Origin: Warburgia ugandensis
Taxonomy: Eukaryota > Streptophyta > Magnoliopsida > Canellales > Canellaceae
Reading direction: 5' to 3'
Assembly (NCBI GenBank): GCA_035236585.1
Contig: CP141132.1
Coordinates: 20,993,945 to 21,057,944 of the forward strand
DNA: 64,000 bases
Below the pieces are notes generated by a model, which searched no databases, was not told where the DNA came from, and saw nothing but the letters and a program-made list of their open reading frames with translations. A program made the position numbers and the translations under genes. Below are positions 1 through 12,511 of this stretch, piece by piece; within the stretch, counting starts at the first letter, position 1, and each line of letters begins with the position of its first letter.

Positions 1-1247
1 GAATGCACATTGTTGTGTCACAATTCCTAGGACATAGAGGAGTCTTGGTTGAACTGTAATGGCTCCGCACGCATTGTGCATGCCAGATGCTCATTGGGGT
101 CATGCATCTCCAAGATCCGTTCTAGAACACATCTTGGTCACAACAAATGGTAGTTAGTGAGACAGTCCAATTTGGACTGTCGAATCACCCACCACCACAT
201 CTACACCTAAGATCCACTTTATTTTTACTGTTTTTACATATCTAGGGGTTTTGGGGTCCCACAAGTTCATTAAACAACTTAGATCTTCCATCTGAGTCAT
301 CCTTGAGGTGGTTCCCACTTGGATCCACCGGATCTATTTTCACCAATAGATCATTGGCTGGTGAAATCAGATCAGCTAGAGGAAAGAAAAGAACATTGGA
401 CAAAGGAAAGGAAGAACGGGAGAGATTTTACTTGGGTCAGCAAGAGAGGAAAGGGAGATGATGACTCTGGTGGGTGCAAATGTTGTTTTATGCGTGCCGT
501 TGAGCAGGAATGCTAAAGAACAGAAAGGAAAGAGGGAAGCTGGGGAGGAAAGGAGAGAAAGGGGATGGGAAAAGGAATAGGGGAGAAGAAAGAGAAAGGA
601 GAAAGGGAGTCAATGTCGAAGGAGAACGGAGAAAGGGGTGTCGAATGGGAAGAGGGCGGCATCTATCTTTGTGGAAGGGCAATTGGGGATGCACTAACCT
701 ACAGTCTTGGTGTCGTGCATCAATAGACATGCCTAGCAAGAGAATAGGAGAGAGAGAAGAGAGAGAAAGGGAAGGAAATGGAGATGGAGATGGGGATGGA
801 AGAGGGAGAGAGATCTAAGGAAAATTCATAGGAATTTTCATACCCATTTATAGATTTATTTTATTTTTTATTTTTTTTATTAAAAGTATATTTGTCATGA
901 TTACAACTATAATCATTACAAATTCTTATACTTGATGACACATGGCCCACTTAACTTTTTGTGGAGCCCAAATAAAATAAAATTACCATTTTGCCCTTAT
1001 TTAATAAAATTAAATTCCAAAAATAAGAAAAATATGGATTTTATCCAGGCTCCAATTTTAGTGTTCTTAATATTGTTGGACTCGATTTTTCGAGTAGAGT
1101 CCAAATATTCATGTTTCAACTTCTAATTCTTTTTTTTTTAATAAACAATCAATTTCTTAAAATCTCAATTTCTAGTTCTTTTTTCAAAATTTTCAATTCA
1201 CACATTCAATCAATGAGATAAATTCATAAAAATTTGGGTATGTTACA
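1..1247 (-). mobile_element. 3' LTR (partial) of the outer minus-strand Ty3/gypsy element
   Basis: This is the 3' LTR of a minus-strand gypsy element, cut by the window edge. Its inner end is fixed at 1247: on the minus strand a G-rich polypurine run is followed by TGTAACATACCC. The sequence matches the right-hand LTR (20192-27432) block by block, by eye at roughly 80-85%, so the two look like the LTR pair of one old element. A TATA box (845-852, minus) is followed within about 30 bases by a long CT-rich tract in the sense direction (roughly 820 down to 370). The paired LTR is about 3.9 kb without its insert, so about 2.7 kb of this one should lie left of the window. Short reading frames here are low-complexity purine-rich sequence and not genes. 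Confidence 0.85.
845..852 (-). promoter_or_regulatory. TATA box of the outer element's 3' LTR
   Basis: On the minus strand the sequence reads TATAAATG. A CT-rich tract begins about 30 bases downstream, where transcription would start. The partner LTR has TATAAATA at the equivalent place (27022-27029). Position and conservation between the two LTRs support the call; activity is inferred only. Confidence 0.5.
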
Positions 1248-1264
1248 TTATTCCCCCCTTACAA
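1248..1264 (-). other. Polypurine tract of the outer gypsy element
   Basis: Read on the minus strand, this short G-rich run (GTAAGGGGGGAATAA) directly precedes the LTR start TGTAACA. That is the standard position for the plus-strand primer of an LTR retrotransposon, and it fixes the element's orientation. Confidence 0.75.
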
Positions 1265-3285
1265 AAATTTCATCCTTGAAATTTACTCTAATACTATTAC
1301 ACAACCAACTCAAAGATGAGTTTTCCTCATTTCGTTCTTAGTTTCCCATGTGGCTTCTTCCACCATGTGATGTTGTTATAATACTTTGGCCAAAGTAACA
1401 TTTTTGGTTCAGAATTTGTATTGCCTTTTCCTCAAAGGCAAAATCATGTTTCAATTTAGCTAGTATATTATTGTGTAGAGTATGGTATATATACTTTCTC
1501 ATCATTATAAAATATTGTGTAGTTCCACTAATTGTAGGGGCAATGCTAACCTATAAGCCACCATAACAATTCTCTTTAAAATCTCAAAAGGACCTATAAA
1601 TCTAGGACTAAGTTCTCCTTTCATTTAAAACCTCATAATTCCTTTAGTTGGTGAGATCTTACATAATCTCCAACTACAAACTCTAAGTTTATGTGCCTTC
1701 TATCCGTAGGACTCTTTGTCAACTGTGACCTATTAGCATTCGCTTCTTAATTAATTTAGCCTTTTCTGCACATTGTTGAACAAGTTCTTACATCATCAAT
1801 TTTCTTTCTTCATCTCCCTCCAACAAGTTGGTGATTGGCACGGTTATGCATATAATGCTTCATAGAGTGTAATACCGATACTTGCATGAAAATTATTGTT
1901 ATATTCAACTAGTGGAATATGTCCATCCCAATTTTCTTTCCAATCTAATACATATGCTTTTTAACATATCTTCCAAGGTCTGAATTGTTCTTTGTATACT
2001 CTCCCAACATTTGAAAGTAAATCTACCATTTCGTTCCAAGATAATGGATAATGGTACTCCATGAAGATTTACAATTTCCTTCTCGTAAAGTTTGGCTAAA
2101 CTATCAACTGACTGATTTTATTTAATTAGAAGAGAATGTGTCAATTTTGTCAATCTATTTACTATTACCCAAATCATATCATGACCGTCGCATGTCTTAG
2201 GTTAACCTACCACGAAGTCCATAGTGATATGGTCCCATTTTCATTTAGAAAATTCTAGTATTTGTAACATTCCTATAGGTCTTCCATGTTCTACTTTTAC
2301 TTGTTAACAAGTTAAGCATTTTGCTACAAAACCACCTATACTTCTTTTCATTCCTTTCCACCAAAAAGTTCTTTTTAGGACCTAGTATGTCTTTGTTCCT
2401 CTAAGGGGTAGAAAATATTGACTAATAGGCTACTTATAATAATTTAATCCTCAAATCATCATTTGAAGGAACCATCAATCTACTCTAAAAATGAATACTT
2501 CCATCTAGACTTTTGTAAAAAAAAAATACTCCTTTTGCATAATTTATGAGTTATTGCACTATCTTCTTGAGCTCTTAATATTTGATCCACAAAGGCTAAT
2601 TTAATGGTGATGTTTGCAATTACAGTAATTAACTTTCTACCCAATGGAACAACAACTATGTTCATCTTCCTAGGATAATATTAGATGGTGAAATCATAGC
2701 CTTTAATATACTCTATCAATCTTCATTGTCTCATATTTAGGTTGGCTTGTATGGAAATATACATGAGGTTCTTGTGATCGATAATGACATTTAATTTTTC
2801 ACCATATAGGTAATGTTGGCAAATTTTTGAAGCAAACATTACTACTGCAAATTCTAGGTCATGTACCCTGTAATTCATTTCATGCTTCTTTAATTATTGT
2901 GATCAATGACTTTACCATTTTATATTAGTACACTTCTCAAACTTTTTCCTGACACATTATAGTAAATCTCATAATCTCCACTTCTTGCTGAGTTATACAA
3001 GAAAACTCTTATGATAGTATCCTGCAAGACCAAAAAATCTAAGAATTTATATGACTGTCACTACCTCTACTTTTGTTGGGTCCACTACAACACCATCCTT
3101 AGAAATTTCATGACCCAAGAAATTAATTTTCTCCAGCCAGAAGTCACACTTACTATATTTTGCTTACAATTTATGAGTTCTAAGAGTGTTTGGTAAAATT
3201 TTGTTAGTGTTCTTGACGTTCCTCAATACTGACAAAATGAATCCATATATCATCAATCAATACAATCACAATTTATCTAATAAAT
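1265..3285 (-). pseudogene. Outer gypsy element: pol remnant (RT end, RNase H, integrase, chromodomain)
   Basis: Read on the minus strand, this is the downstream half of a Ty3/gypsy pol region and it is a fossil. In sense order I recognise: the end of reverse transcriptase near 3280-3050, including a block like FLGHEIS; RNase H around 2900-2690 with HYLYGEKLN-like wording; the integrase zinc-binding part around 2400-2290 with a CLTC motif; the integrase core; and a C-terminal chromodomain-like block near 1400-1310 with a TWE signature. The chromodomain, the Met-tRNA primer site and the very long LTRs place it among plant chromoviruses, most like the Tekay/Del group. The region carries many breaks. 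It stops at 3285, where element G2 is inserted, and resumes at 13122. Confidence 0.8.
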
Positions 3286-5789
3286 TGTAATGAATCCAAT
3301 TTCGTAACATTGAAATCCCAAGTTAGCAATGAAAAGTTCACTTTTTGGAAATAAGGGTATTTTGGTCATTTCACTATTCACCCTGACTGAACCCATAATT
3401 TTGGTCCTAATAATGGTACCATTAGGTGCGTCTTAGAAAAATAAATCCAACAAGACTAAAATAACCTAAAACGGAGTTAAAATGAGCAAGTTATGGCCTT
3501 TTGAAGTTCAGGGGCAAAAATGTAATTTTCATTAAAAACGGATTTAGCCTGAGAAACACAGGGGCCCGTTTTGATACGGGCACCCCTCTTCTTCAACCTC
3601 TTAGAGGGTTCTAGAACGGTGGTGTTTGGAGGAGAAATCACCACCATTTTGGTGGTTTCTCCACCGCCATTCAATGGCGATGAGAGCCCCCTCCAGAACC
3701 CTCTTATAGCTCTATAAATAGAGCTCTTGGGCGGCTCTAATGGCAGCCCAAAAGCTTGGGAAAAAACCCGTCGTGGAGAAGCAACCAAGAGGAGGAGAAA
3801 AACCCAGCAACGAACCAGGTATGCCCAAAATCCCTCCAAACCCGTCTTCCCCTTAGTCCCAGGCTAAGTTTCCCTAAGTTTTTACATAAAAAAATCATGT
3901 AAAACAGAGCTCTAGAGGGCCACAAAGGACCCAGGGATGGTCCCTAGGGCGCATTGGTTCGACAGGGTCAAACCAGGGCGTCCCTAGGATGCCCGAGTCT
4001 CCGTCAAATCGAAACGCACGCTGTGTGTTGAGAAAACTGGACGGGCGAGTCCGTGGACGCGCCTGCAACAGAGAATGATGGGCGGGAATCCAACATGCCG
4101 TTGACGAGGGACGCGTCAGCGTCCCAGGCTCCCACCTCGTTTCGTTTGACCCTCTATGTACACTCGGCACTAAAAAGGCTATAACTTGAGATCTAAGGAT
4201 CCAATTGAGGCGCCGCAAAAGGCGTTGTGTCTGTGTCGACGACGCGGACACACCCAAACTATAAAATACCTGATCAAGGCCCAATCTAAGGTGGGCACAA
4301 CCCTTAGCCTATGGTAGTGGCACGGGGCCACTAAACCTTTGGAAACCTAACGATACCAAGGCCCAATTAGGACCTTAGGACACCCATAGGCATGGGGATG
4401 AACCCTTAATGCCTAAGTAGTAAGACCAACCACTCTAAACCTATAAAAGATAGGCCAAACTAACCTTATTCCCTTAAACCATGTTCAGGAGCATACGAGG
4501 ACAAGGGGATTAGCGCGACCTAGCCAGGTAGGTGCTCTATCGCTACTAGACTTTTAAAAAAGATCCATGATTATTTTGAATGCATGTTTTAAGTATAAGA
4601 TATATGATTTGTTTAGTATAACTTAATCTTATAAACGAATTCAGCGTACATATGATAAATACATTATGCATAGATATGTTTTGCAAACAATTGCATATAT
4701 TGCATGATTTGTGAGCATTGAGTTCTTGAAAAATATTGCATGTTCTTGAGGGTTACCAAAAGACGCTGGAGTGCCCAAAAGACGCTGGGTAGGTTGTTGT
4801 GAGGGCCAAGCAGTTGTGAGGGACCCAAAGAGGACAGGTTTTGAAAAAGAGGTTTTCGCTTGCTTGATCGTATATGATTTGGGCTAGTAAGCTCGTGGAC
4901 GCTATGCCGAGAGGTCTGGGGTGGCCTCCCAGCCTCTACCACTATTAGGTGGAATGGGTACCACGCCCAAAAAGGGCATGTCCCTACATCGACTGCATGT
5001 GGTACAGGGGGCTACCACTGGTGTCACGGCACTGGGTCGATGTGTCATATGCCTCGTGGAGGCTATGACGCTGTATCCCTAGGTACCCGAGGACCACACA
5101 GCAGCGAGGTCGTGGGCATAGTTGGGGCCTATGGTTTGATGATTTACTTGCATTGCATATGGCATGACATGAGGTTGGTCGACCATACCATATATCCATG
5201 AGTTGGATTCAGTGGAGCATCTTATGCATATCATTATGTTTGTGATATATATGATACTTTCGATTTGGATTATGTGATTCGTTAAGTTATCAGTATTTCA
5301 ATTCGATAATGGATTTTAATCTCGATATTGAACTTGAATATTCAAACATGCACATGTTTTGAAAAAGCATATGATTTTAAACATAGCATGCATTATAAAA
5401 CTAATAGTGATGGACTCCTACTGAGTATAGTATATACTCACCCAATCCTCAACATTTTTCAGACACAAAGTAAATGCTTAAGGACAGAGTACGCCTGTGA
5501 CAGAAGACACCCAGATTAAGTGCAAGTAAGTAAACCCCTACCTTATCTTTCAATGTTACTTGATTGTAGTTACTCTCTATAGCTGAGGCTATGACTAACA
5601 CTTTCTTGGGAATAGAGTCAATTTAAAACTATGCCATGGCTAGTTAATTTGAAAATGTGTTTGACACTCAGGGTTTTATACGAAAGATTGTTTTCCAAAA
5701 CAAAAAGATTTTCATGCATTTCATATTTACAAAACAAGAGATCTCGCCTTTTTATCAAATTTGCATCATATGAAACCCGAGTCATCACA
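3286..5789 (+). repeat. 5' LTR of gypsy element G2
   Basis: The LTR starts TGTAATGAATCC and ends GAGTCATCACA, followed at once by the primer-binding site. It is 2504 bp. Its TATA box lies at 3713-3720 within a short palindrome. The same sequence recurs at 10370-13121. The LTR has one copy of the 229-bp block that is doubled in the 3' LTR. Reading frames on either strand inside it are not considered genes. Confidence 0.93.
3708..3725 (+). promoter_or_regulatory. TATA box in a perfect dyad, G2 5' LTR
   Basis: The sequence AGCTCTATAAATAGAGCT is a perfect 8+2+8 inverted repeat with TATAAATA in its centre. The 3' LTR has the identical 18-mer at 10792-10809. It is the probable core promoter of the element. 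Confidence 0.6.
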
Positions 5790-5803
5790 GTTGGTATCAG
5801 ATC
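5790..5803 (+). other. Primer-binding site (tRNA-Met type) of G2
   Basis: Directly after the 5' LTR the sequence reads GTTGGTATCAGATC. This matches the usual plant TGGTATCAGAGC site complementary to the 3' end of initiator tRNA-Met, with a difference near its end. Confidence 0.8.
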
Positions 5804-5929
5804 ATGGTTTGACGTTACTCACAGCCCAGTTATGAGGAGAATAACTTATAATCAAGTTTCATCCATGAAAGAGTAAGGGGTAATAGGATAACACATACTA
5901 AGGTCTAGTAAATTACCTTGTGATTACAG

Positions 5930-6955
5930 ATGCCTAAAAAGAAAGGAAGCAATGCTCCAAGACCTAAAGCCCCACCAGTGGACTCCACTGGGTCGGGCAA
6001 TGGGATGGCTGAATTATTCCAGCAATTTCTACAACATATGGGACAATACACGAGTAGTCAAAGCCAAACCCCTACCACCCGAGATCCTTCCCCTGATAAA
6101 ATAATACATAGGACTGAGGTTCAGTTAGAAAGGTTTTAGAAATTAGCTCCCTCATTCATAGGAGAAGATGAAGCATCTACAGCTGAAAAATGGTTAGTTG
6201 ATATTGAAAAGATATTTTAAAGCCATGAACATAGCTGAAGAAAGAAAAGTACCCATGGCCACATTTGTGTTTAGGGGAGAGGCTACCTTTTGGTGGGAAA
6301 CAGCAGAAAGGACTTATTTTGACTAGCGAGAAACAATAGGATGGGAAGAGTTTAAAAAGGTCTTTAATGACAAATATTATCCTAAACACGTAAGGTAACA
6401 GAAGGAAAAGGAATTTATGAACTTAGAACAAGGGAATATGACTGTCCAACATTATGAAAATAGATTCATTAGCCTCCGAAGATTTGCACCACGTGCTTGT
6501 GCTGATGAGGAAGATGCAGCAGAAAGATTTGTAGATGGGCTCAACCCAGGACTCAGGAACAGAGTTCTAGGTTTCCAACCTTCCATAGTAGCCAAAGCCA
6601 TAGAGATGGCCTCCCTATACAAAAAAGATTATCAAAGGAACCAGGCAATGAAGGAAACTAAGAACATCAACACCATGAGAAATAAAGGAAAGAGACCATT
6701 TCAGTCATCTGGACCCAGGCCACCTTTCAAGAAACCGTTTGGAAACAAAGGAAGAAGACTAGACTGGAAAACATGCCCTAAGTGTAACAGGAATCATTTA
6801 GCAAAACATGTCCCACTTTCAACATCACTTGCTATCTTTGTGGAGAACTAGGACATTTTGCTAGGGATTGTCCTAAAAAGAAAGTTGAAGAGCGTAAAGG
6901 AGATCAAGTTCCAAAAAGCCAAGGACGTGCCTTTGCCCTCACTTCCAGTCAAGCC
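5930..6955 (+). pseudogene. G2 gag region
   Basis: This is the capsid-precursor region of G2, a fossil. It opens with MPKKKGSNAPRPKAP at 5930, the first methionine after the primer site. A central part follows with the usual plant gypsy gag wording (QHYENRF, RRFAPRACADEEDAAERFVDGLNP). A basic stretch comes next, then a CCHC zinc knuckle near 6830-6871 (CYLCGELGHFARDC), which binds RNA in this family. It leads directly into protease. The region is broken in a few places, and nothing suggests host use. Confidence 0.85.
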
Positions 6956-9900
6956 TAGGCTTCAAATGTAGTAGTTGAAGGTATTCTTTCTATCTATGAT
7001 ACACCTACTAAAGTTCTATTCGATATAGGCTCCACTCATTCTTTCATATCCTGGGAGTTTGCATCATCCTTGGACATTATACCACAAGACCTAGACTTCA
7101 CTCTTGAAGTCATGACTCCTGTAGGCCAGGCACTTCCCACCTATTCTATCTCCAGGATGTCCCCATTTTGATCAAGGACCATTTGCTACATGCCAATCTT
7201 ATTCACTTAGATATGAATGACTTCGACATCATCCTAGGTATGGACTGGCTAGCCTTTCATCAAGCCTTTGTTGATTGCTGCCATAAACGTGTCACTTTTA
7301 CCCTACCTAATGGAGACACTTTCACCCTCCAAGGAAGAAAGGATTATTCTGGAACGTGTGTTATTTCTGCCATGAAAGCAGTTAAGCACATTGCTCAGGG
7401 ATGCCCCTTCTTCTTAGCCAAGATTGAATCTGTCAAGAGTCCCCAATCAAAGTTAGAGGGTGTCGAGGTAGTCCGAGAATTTCCTAACGTATTCCCTGAG
7501 GACTTACTAGGTCTACCTCTACCAAGGGAAATTGAGTTTATCATTGACCTTATACCCGGTACTTCCCCCATTTCTAAAGCTCCTTACCGAATGGCTCCTG
7601 CAGAACTAAAAGAACTGAAGACCCAGTTACAGGAACTGCTTGATAAAAGGTTCATACGACCTAGCGTATCTCCATGGGGAGCTCCAGTCCTTTTTGTTAA
7701 GAAAAAGGATGGCTCCATGAGATTGTGCGTAGACTATCGGATGTTAAATAGGGTCACCATTAAGAATAAGTCCCCCCTTCCCCGAATTGATGATCTTTTT
7801 GATCAACTTCAGTCAGCCAGAGTCTACTCTAAGATTGATCTACGATCCAGATACCATCAACTTTGAGTTAGAGAAGAAGATATTCCCAAGATAGCCTTTA
7901 GGACTCTATACGGCCATTATGAATTTAGAGTGATGTCCTTTGGTTTAACTAATGCTTCGGCCACGTTTATGGACCTCATGAATAGGGTATTCAAGGAGTA
8001 CTTAGATAAATTCATCATAGTGTTTGTGGATGATATCTTAATATATTCCGAAACTCTTGAAGACCATAAGGAACATCTAAGGATAATATTAAGCACCCTA
8101 CTAGCACACAAGTTATATGCAAAATTCAGTAAGTGTGAGTTTTGGCTGGAAAGGGTTAATTTCTTAGGACACATTATTTCTCAAGATGGCATAGCATTTG
8201 ACCCCGCTAAGGTTGAATCAGTACAGAAATGGGAAAGACCTAAGATAGTCACAGAAATAGGAAGCTTCTTAAGACTTGCTGGATATTACAGGAGATTCAT
8301 TGAGGGTTTTTCACAAATTTCTTTACCTCTAACTAAGCTGACCAGGAAAGACACAAGATTTGAATGGACTGATAAATGTGAGGAAAGCTTCCAGGAACTA
8401 AAAATAAGGTTAACTACAGCACCTGTCCTTACCTTACCTTCAGGAAGTGGTGGATTTGAGATATACAGCGATGCCTCGCAACAAGGACTAGGCTGCGTAC
8501 TTATGCAACATGGGAATGTAATTGCTTATGCTTCTCGGCAACTCAAGAAGCATGAAGTCAATTACCCAACCCATGACTTGGAATTAGCAGCCATAGTCTT
8601 TGCCTTGCGAATTTGGAGACATTATTTATATGGGGAAAAGCTTGAAGTTTTTATAGATCATAAGAGTCTTAAATACATGTTTTCCCAACAAGACTTAAAC
8701 ATGCGACAAAGAAGATGGATGAAATACTTAAAAGACTATGACTTCTCCATTCATTATCACCCTGGAAAAGCTAATGTGGTAGTTGATGCATTAAATAGAA
8801 AAACCCAAGGGAGGTGTGCAAGTCTATTAACTAAGAGATGGACGCTATTACAAGAAGTAATAATGTGGAAACCGGACATAAGTAAGCACAAGATCGCTAT
8901 GGTAGGTCTAACAATAAAGTCAGCCGTTAATGAAAACGTTAAGCAAGAACAAAAAGGAGATCTGGATATACAAGCTCTCATAGGAAAACCAGGGTTTACT
9001 AAAGGGGAAGATGGTAGCGTCTACATGCAAGGAAGATTAGTGGTACCGACTAATGAAGAATTAAGACAAGAAATCTTAAAAGAGGCTCATCAGTCTAAGT
9101 ATACTATACACCCGGGAGGAACTAAGATGTATCAAGACTTAAAGGGACAATATTGGTGGGATGGTATGAAAAGAGACATAGGGGAATTTGTGGCAAAGTG
9201 TCTAACATGTCAACAAGTAAAGGCTGAACATCAAAGACCTGCGGGATTGTTACAACCCCTTGAGTTACCCGAATGGAAATGGGACTATATTACCATGGAC
9301 TTCATCGTAGGGTTACCCAAGACCTTTAAGGGTCATGACATGATCTGGGTAATTGTTGATAGATTGACTAAGATAGCCCATTTCCTTCCTATACGCCATA
9401 CCCAATCCACTGATAGCCTATCTCAGCTATACATCAAAGAGATAGTGAGTTTACATGCCATACCCCTTAGTATCACTTCAAATAGGGATAGCCGCTTCAC
9501 TTCACAACTCTGGAAGTCTGTCCAGAAATCCTTAGGATCTTCCTTGAACTATAGCACAGCCTTCCATCCACAGACTGATGGACAGTTAGAGCACACGATC
9601 CAAATAGTCGAAGATATGTTGCGAACTTGTGCCCTCGATTGGAAGCATAGCTGGGATGAAAACCTATCGCTAGTAGAGTTTGCGTACAACAACAGCTTTT
9701 AGTAGAACATTGGCATGGCTCTATACGAGGCACTCTATGGGAGACCCTGTCGATCACCCACTAGTTGGAGTGAAGTTGGAGAGTCCAGGGTGCTCCAGTC
9801 CGAGCTGGTAGAGCAATGCGCCGAGAAGGTCAAACTCATAAGGAGACGCCTCCTCATAGCTCAAAGCCGGCAAAAGAGCTATGCGGATTAAAGGAGGAGA

Positions 9901-10319
9901 CCATGAGAATTCGACATAGGAGAGCACGTTTTCCTGAAGATATCTCCCACTAAAGGAGTTATGCGGTTCGGTATCAAAGGCAAGCTTAGTCCGCGTTACA
10001 TAGGACCTTTCGAAATCCTGGAGAAAGTGGGAAAAGTGGCCTACAAGATCGTACTACCCCCTTAACTATCTGAAGTGCATAACGTATTCCATAGAGGTAC
10101 GTGCCTGACCCTGCTCATGTCATCAATCAGGTACCCATAGAGTTGACGGACGATCTCAAGCTAGAGACGAGACCAGTTGAGATTCTAGATCGTAAGAGTA
10201 AGAAGCTGCAGAACAAGGACATACACTTAGTCAAAGTTTTGTGGAGAAATGCGCACATGGAAGAAGAGACTTGGGAACCGAAGTCAGAAATGCGAGAAAA
10301 GTACCCCGAGATCTTTTGA
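6956..10319 (+). pseudogene. G2 pol region: protease, RT, RNase H, integrase, chromodomain
   Basis: Domains in order: aspartic protease around 7015-7060 (GSTHSFIS wording); reverse transcriptase about 7480-8250, with the FVDDIL active-site block near 8020-8040; RNase H about 8380-8780 ([23 protein letters not shown]); integrase zinc-binding part about 9090-9220 ([14 protein letters not shown]); integrase core about 9280-9720 ([10 protein letters not shown]); and a chromodomain-like end about 10101-10319 (EETWEPKSEMREKYPEIF). In living relatives this polyprotein copies and integrates the element, and the chromodomain steers it to heterochromatin. The order is gypsy (integrase after RNase H). 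It carries several breaks and is not expected to be active. Confidence 0.9.
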
Positions 10320-10352
10320 CTGTATATATTGTAGAATTTCGGGATAAAATTC

Positions 10353-10369
10353 CACTAAGGGGGTAAGAA
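10353..10369 (+). other. Polypurine tract of G2
   Basis: The run CACTAAGGGGGTAAGAA lies immediately before the 3' LTR start TGTAATGA. This is the expected plus-strand primer position. Confidence 0.8.
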
Positions 10370-10791
10370 TGTAATGACTCCAATTTCGTAACATTGAAAT
10401 CCCAAGTTAGCAATGAAAAGTTCACTTTTTGGAAATAAGGGTATTTTGGTCATTTCACTATTCACCTTGACTGAACCCAGAAATTTGGTCCTAAAAATGA
10501 TACCATTAGGTGCGTCTCAGAAAAAGGAATCCAACAAGACCAAAATCACCTAAAACGGAGTTAAAATGAGCAAGTTATGGCCCTTTGAAGATCAAGGGCA
10601 AAAATATAATTTTCATTAAAAACGGATTTAGCCTGAGAAACACAGGGGCCTGTTTTGATACGGGCACCCCTCTTCTTCAACCTCCTAGAGGGTTCTAGAA
10701 TGGTGGTGTTTGGAGGAGAAATCACCGCCATTCTGGAGGTTTCTCCATCGCCATTCAATGGCAGTGAGAGCCCCCTCCAGAACCCTATTAT

Positions 10792-10809
10792 AGCTCTATA
10801 AATAGAGCT
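10792..10809 (+). promoter_or_regulatory. TATA box in a perfect dyad, G2 3' LTR
   Basis: The 18-mer is identical to the 5' LTR copy (AGCTCTATAAATAGAGCT), in the same position relative to the LTR start. Confidence 0.55.
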
Positions 10810-12053
10810 CTTGGGCGGCTCTAATGGTAGCCCAAAAGCTTGGGAAGAAACCCGTTGTGGAGAAGCAACCAAGAGGAGAAATGTGGAGAAAAACCCTGCA
10901 ACGAACCAGGTATGCCCAAAATCCCTCCAAACCCGTCTTCCCCTTAGTCCTAGGCTAAGTTTCCCTAACTTTTTGCATGAAAAATCATGCAAAACAGAGC
11001 TCTAGAGGGCCACAAAGGACCCAGGGATGGTCCCTGGGGTGCACTAGTTTGACCCTGTCGAACCAGGGCGTCCCTAGGACGCCCGAGTTCCGTCAAACCG
11101 AAACGCACGCTATGCGTTAAGAAAACTGAACGGGCGCATCCATCGACGCGGCCCCAACAGAGAACGACAGGTGGGAATCCAGCGCGTCTGCAGACGCGCC
11201 CGCTGAGGCACATGTCGCTGACGCGGGATGTGTTAGCGTCCCAGGCTCCCACCTCGTTTCGTTTGACCCTCTATGTACATCAGCACTAAAAAGGCTATAA
11301 CTTGAGATATAGGGCTCCGATTGAGGTGCCGCTAAAGGCGTTGTGTCCGTGTCGATGATGCGGACACACCCAAACTATAAAATACTAATCAAGGCCCAAT
11401 ATAAGGTGGGCATGACCCTTAGACTATGATAGTGGCGCGAGGCCACTAAACCTTTGGAAACCTAACGATACCAAGGCCCAATTAGGACCTTAGGACACCC
11501 ATAGGCATGGGGATGAACCCTTAATGCCTAAGTAGTAAGACCAACCACTCTAAAACCTATAAAAGATGGGCCAAACTAACCTTGTTCCCCTAAACCATGT
11601 TCAGGAGCATACGAGGACAAGGGGATTAGCGCGACTTAGCCAGGTAGGTGCTCTATCGCTACTAGACTTTTAAAAAAGAGCCATGATTGTTTTGAATGCA
11701 TGTTTTAAGTATAATATATATGATTTGTTTAGCATAACTTAATCTTATAAATGAATTCAATGTACATATGATAAATACATTATGCATAGACATATTTTAC
11801 AAACAATTGCATATATTGCATGATTTGTGAGCATTGAGTTCTTGAAAAATATTGCATGTCCTTGAGGGTTACCAAAAGATGCTAGAGTGCCCAAAAGACG
11901 CTAGGTAGGCAGTTGTGAGGGCCAAGCAGTTGTGAGGGACCCAAAGAGGACATGTTTTGAAAAAGAGGTTTTCGCTTGCTTAATCGTATATGATTTGGGC
12001 TAGCTATGTCGAGAGGTGTAGGGTGGCCTCCCAGCCTCTACCACTATTAGGTG

Positions 12054-12511
12054 GAATGGGTACCACGCCCAAAAAGGGCATGTCCCTACATCGACTGCAT
12101 GTGGTACAGGGGGCTACCACTGGTGTCACGGCACTGAGTCGATGTGTCATATGTCTCGTGAAGGTTATGACGCTGTATCCCTGGGTACCCGAGGACCACA
12201 CGGCGGAGAGGTCGTGGGCATAGTTGGGGCCTATGGTTTGATGATTTACTTGCATTGCATATGGCATGACATGAGGTTGGTCGAATGGGTACCACGCCCA
12301 AAAAGGGCATGTCCCTACATCGACTGCATGTGGTACAGGGGGCTACCACTGGTGTCACGGCACTGGGTCGATGTGTCATATGCCTCGTGGAGGCTATGAC
12401 GCTGTATCCCTAGGTACCCGAGGACCACACAGCAGCGAGGTCGTGGGCATAGTTGGGGCCTATGGTTTGATGATTTACTTGCATTGCATATGGCATGACA
12501 TGAGGTTGGTC
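12054..12511 (+). repeat. 229-bp tandem duplication unique to the G2 3' LTR
   Basis: The block starting GAATGGGTACCACGCCC at 12054 starts again at 12283, and each copy ends in GAGGTTGGTC. The 5' LTR has the block once (about 4952-5182). The second copy matches the 5' LTR version more closely than the first does; for example both have GCCTCGTGGAGGC where the first has GTCTCGTGAAGGT. Confidence 0.88.

Noticed and set aside
319-818. Lys/Arg/Glu-rich frames near the left edge, and similar ones at 23014-23411
   Set aside because: They come from the purine-rich part of the gypsy LTRs, and frames are not kept between the two LTR copies.
3477-3839. Antisense frame in the G2 5' LTR, also present in the 3' LTR (10561-10992)
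   Set aside because: Presence in both LTRs is no evidence for coding, since the LTRs were identical at insertion. There is no recognisable domain. Kept only as a side note to the TATA dyad.
4664-5199. Minus-strand frames in the G2 LTR, repeated at 12004-12530
   Set aside because: They recur only because the LTR and its internal duplication recur. No domain or codon signal.
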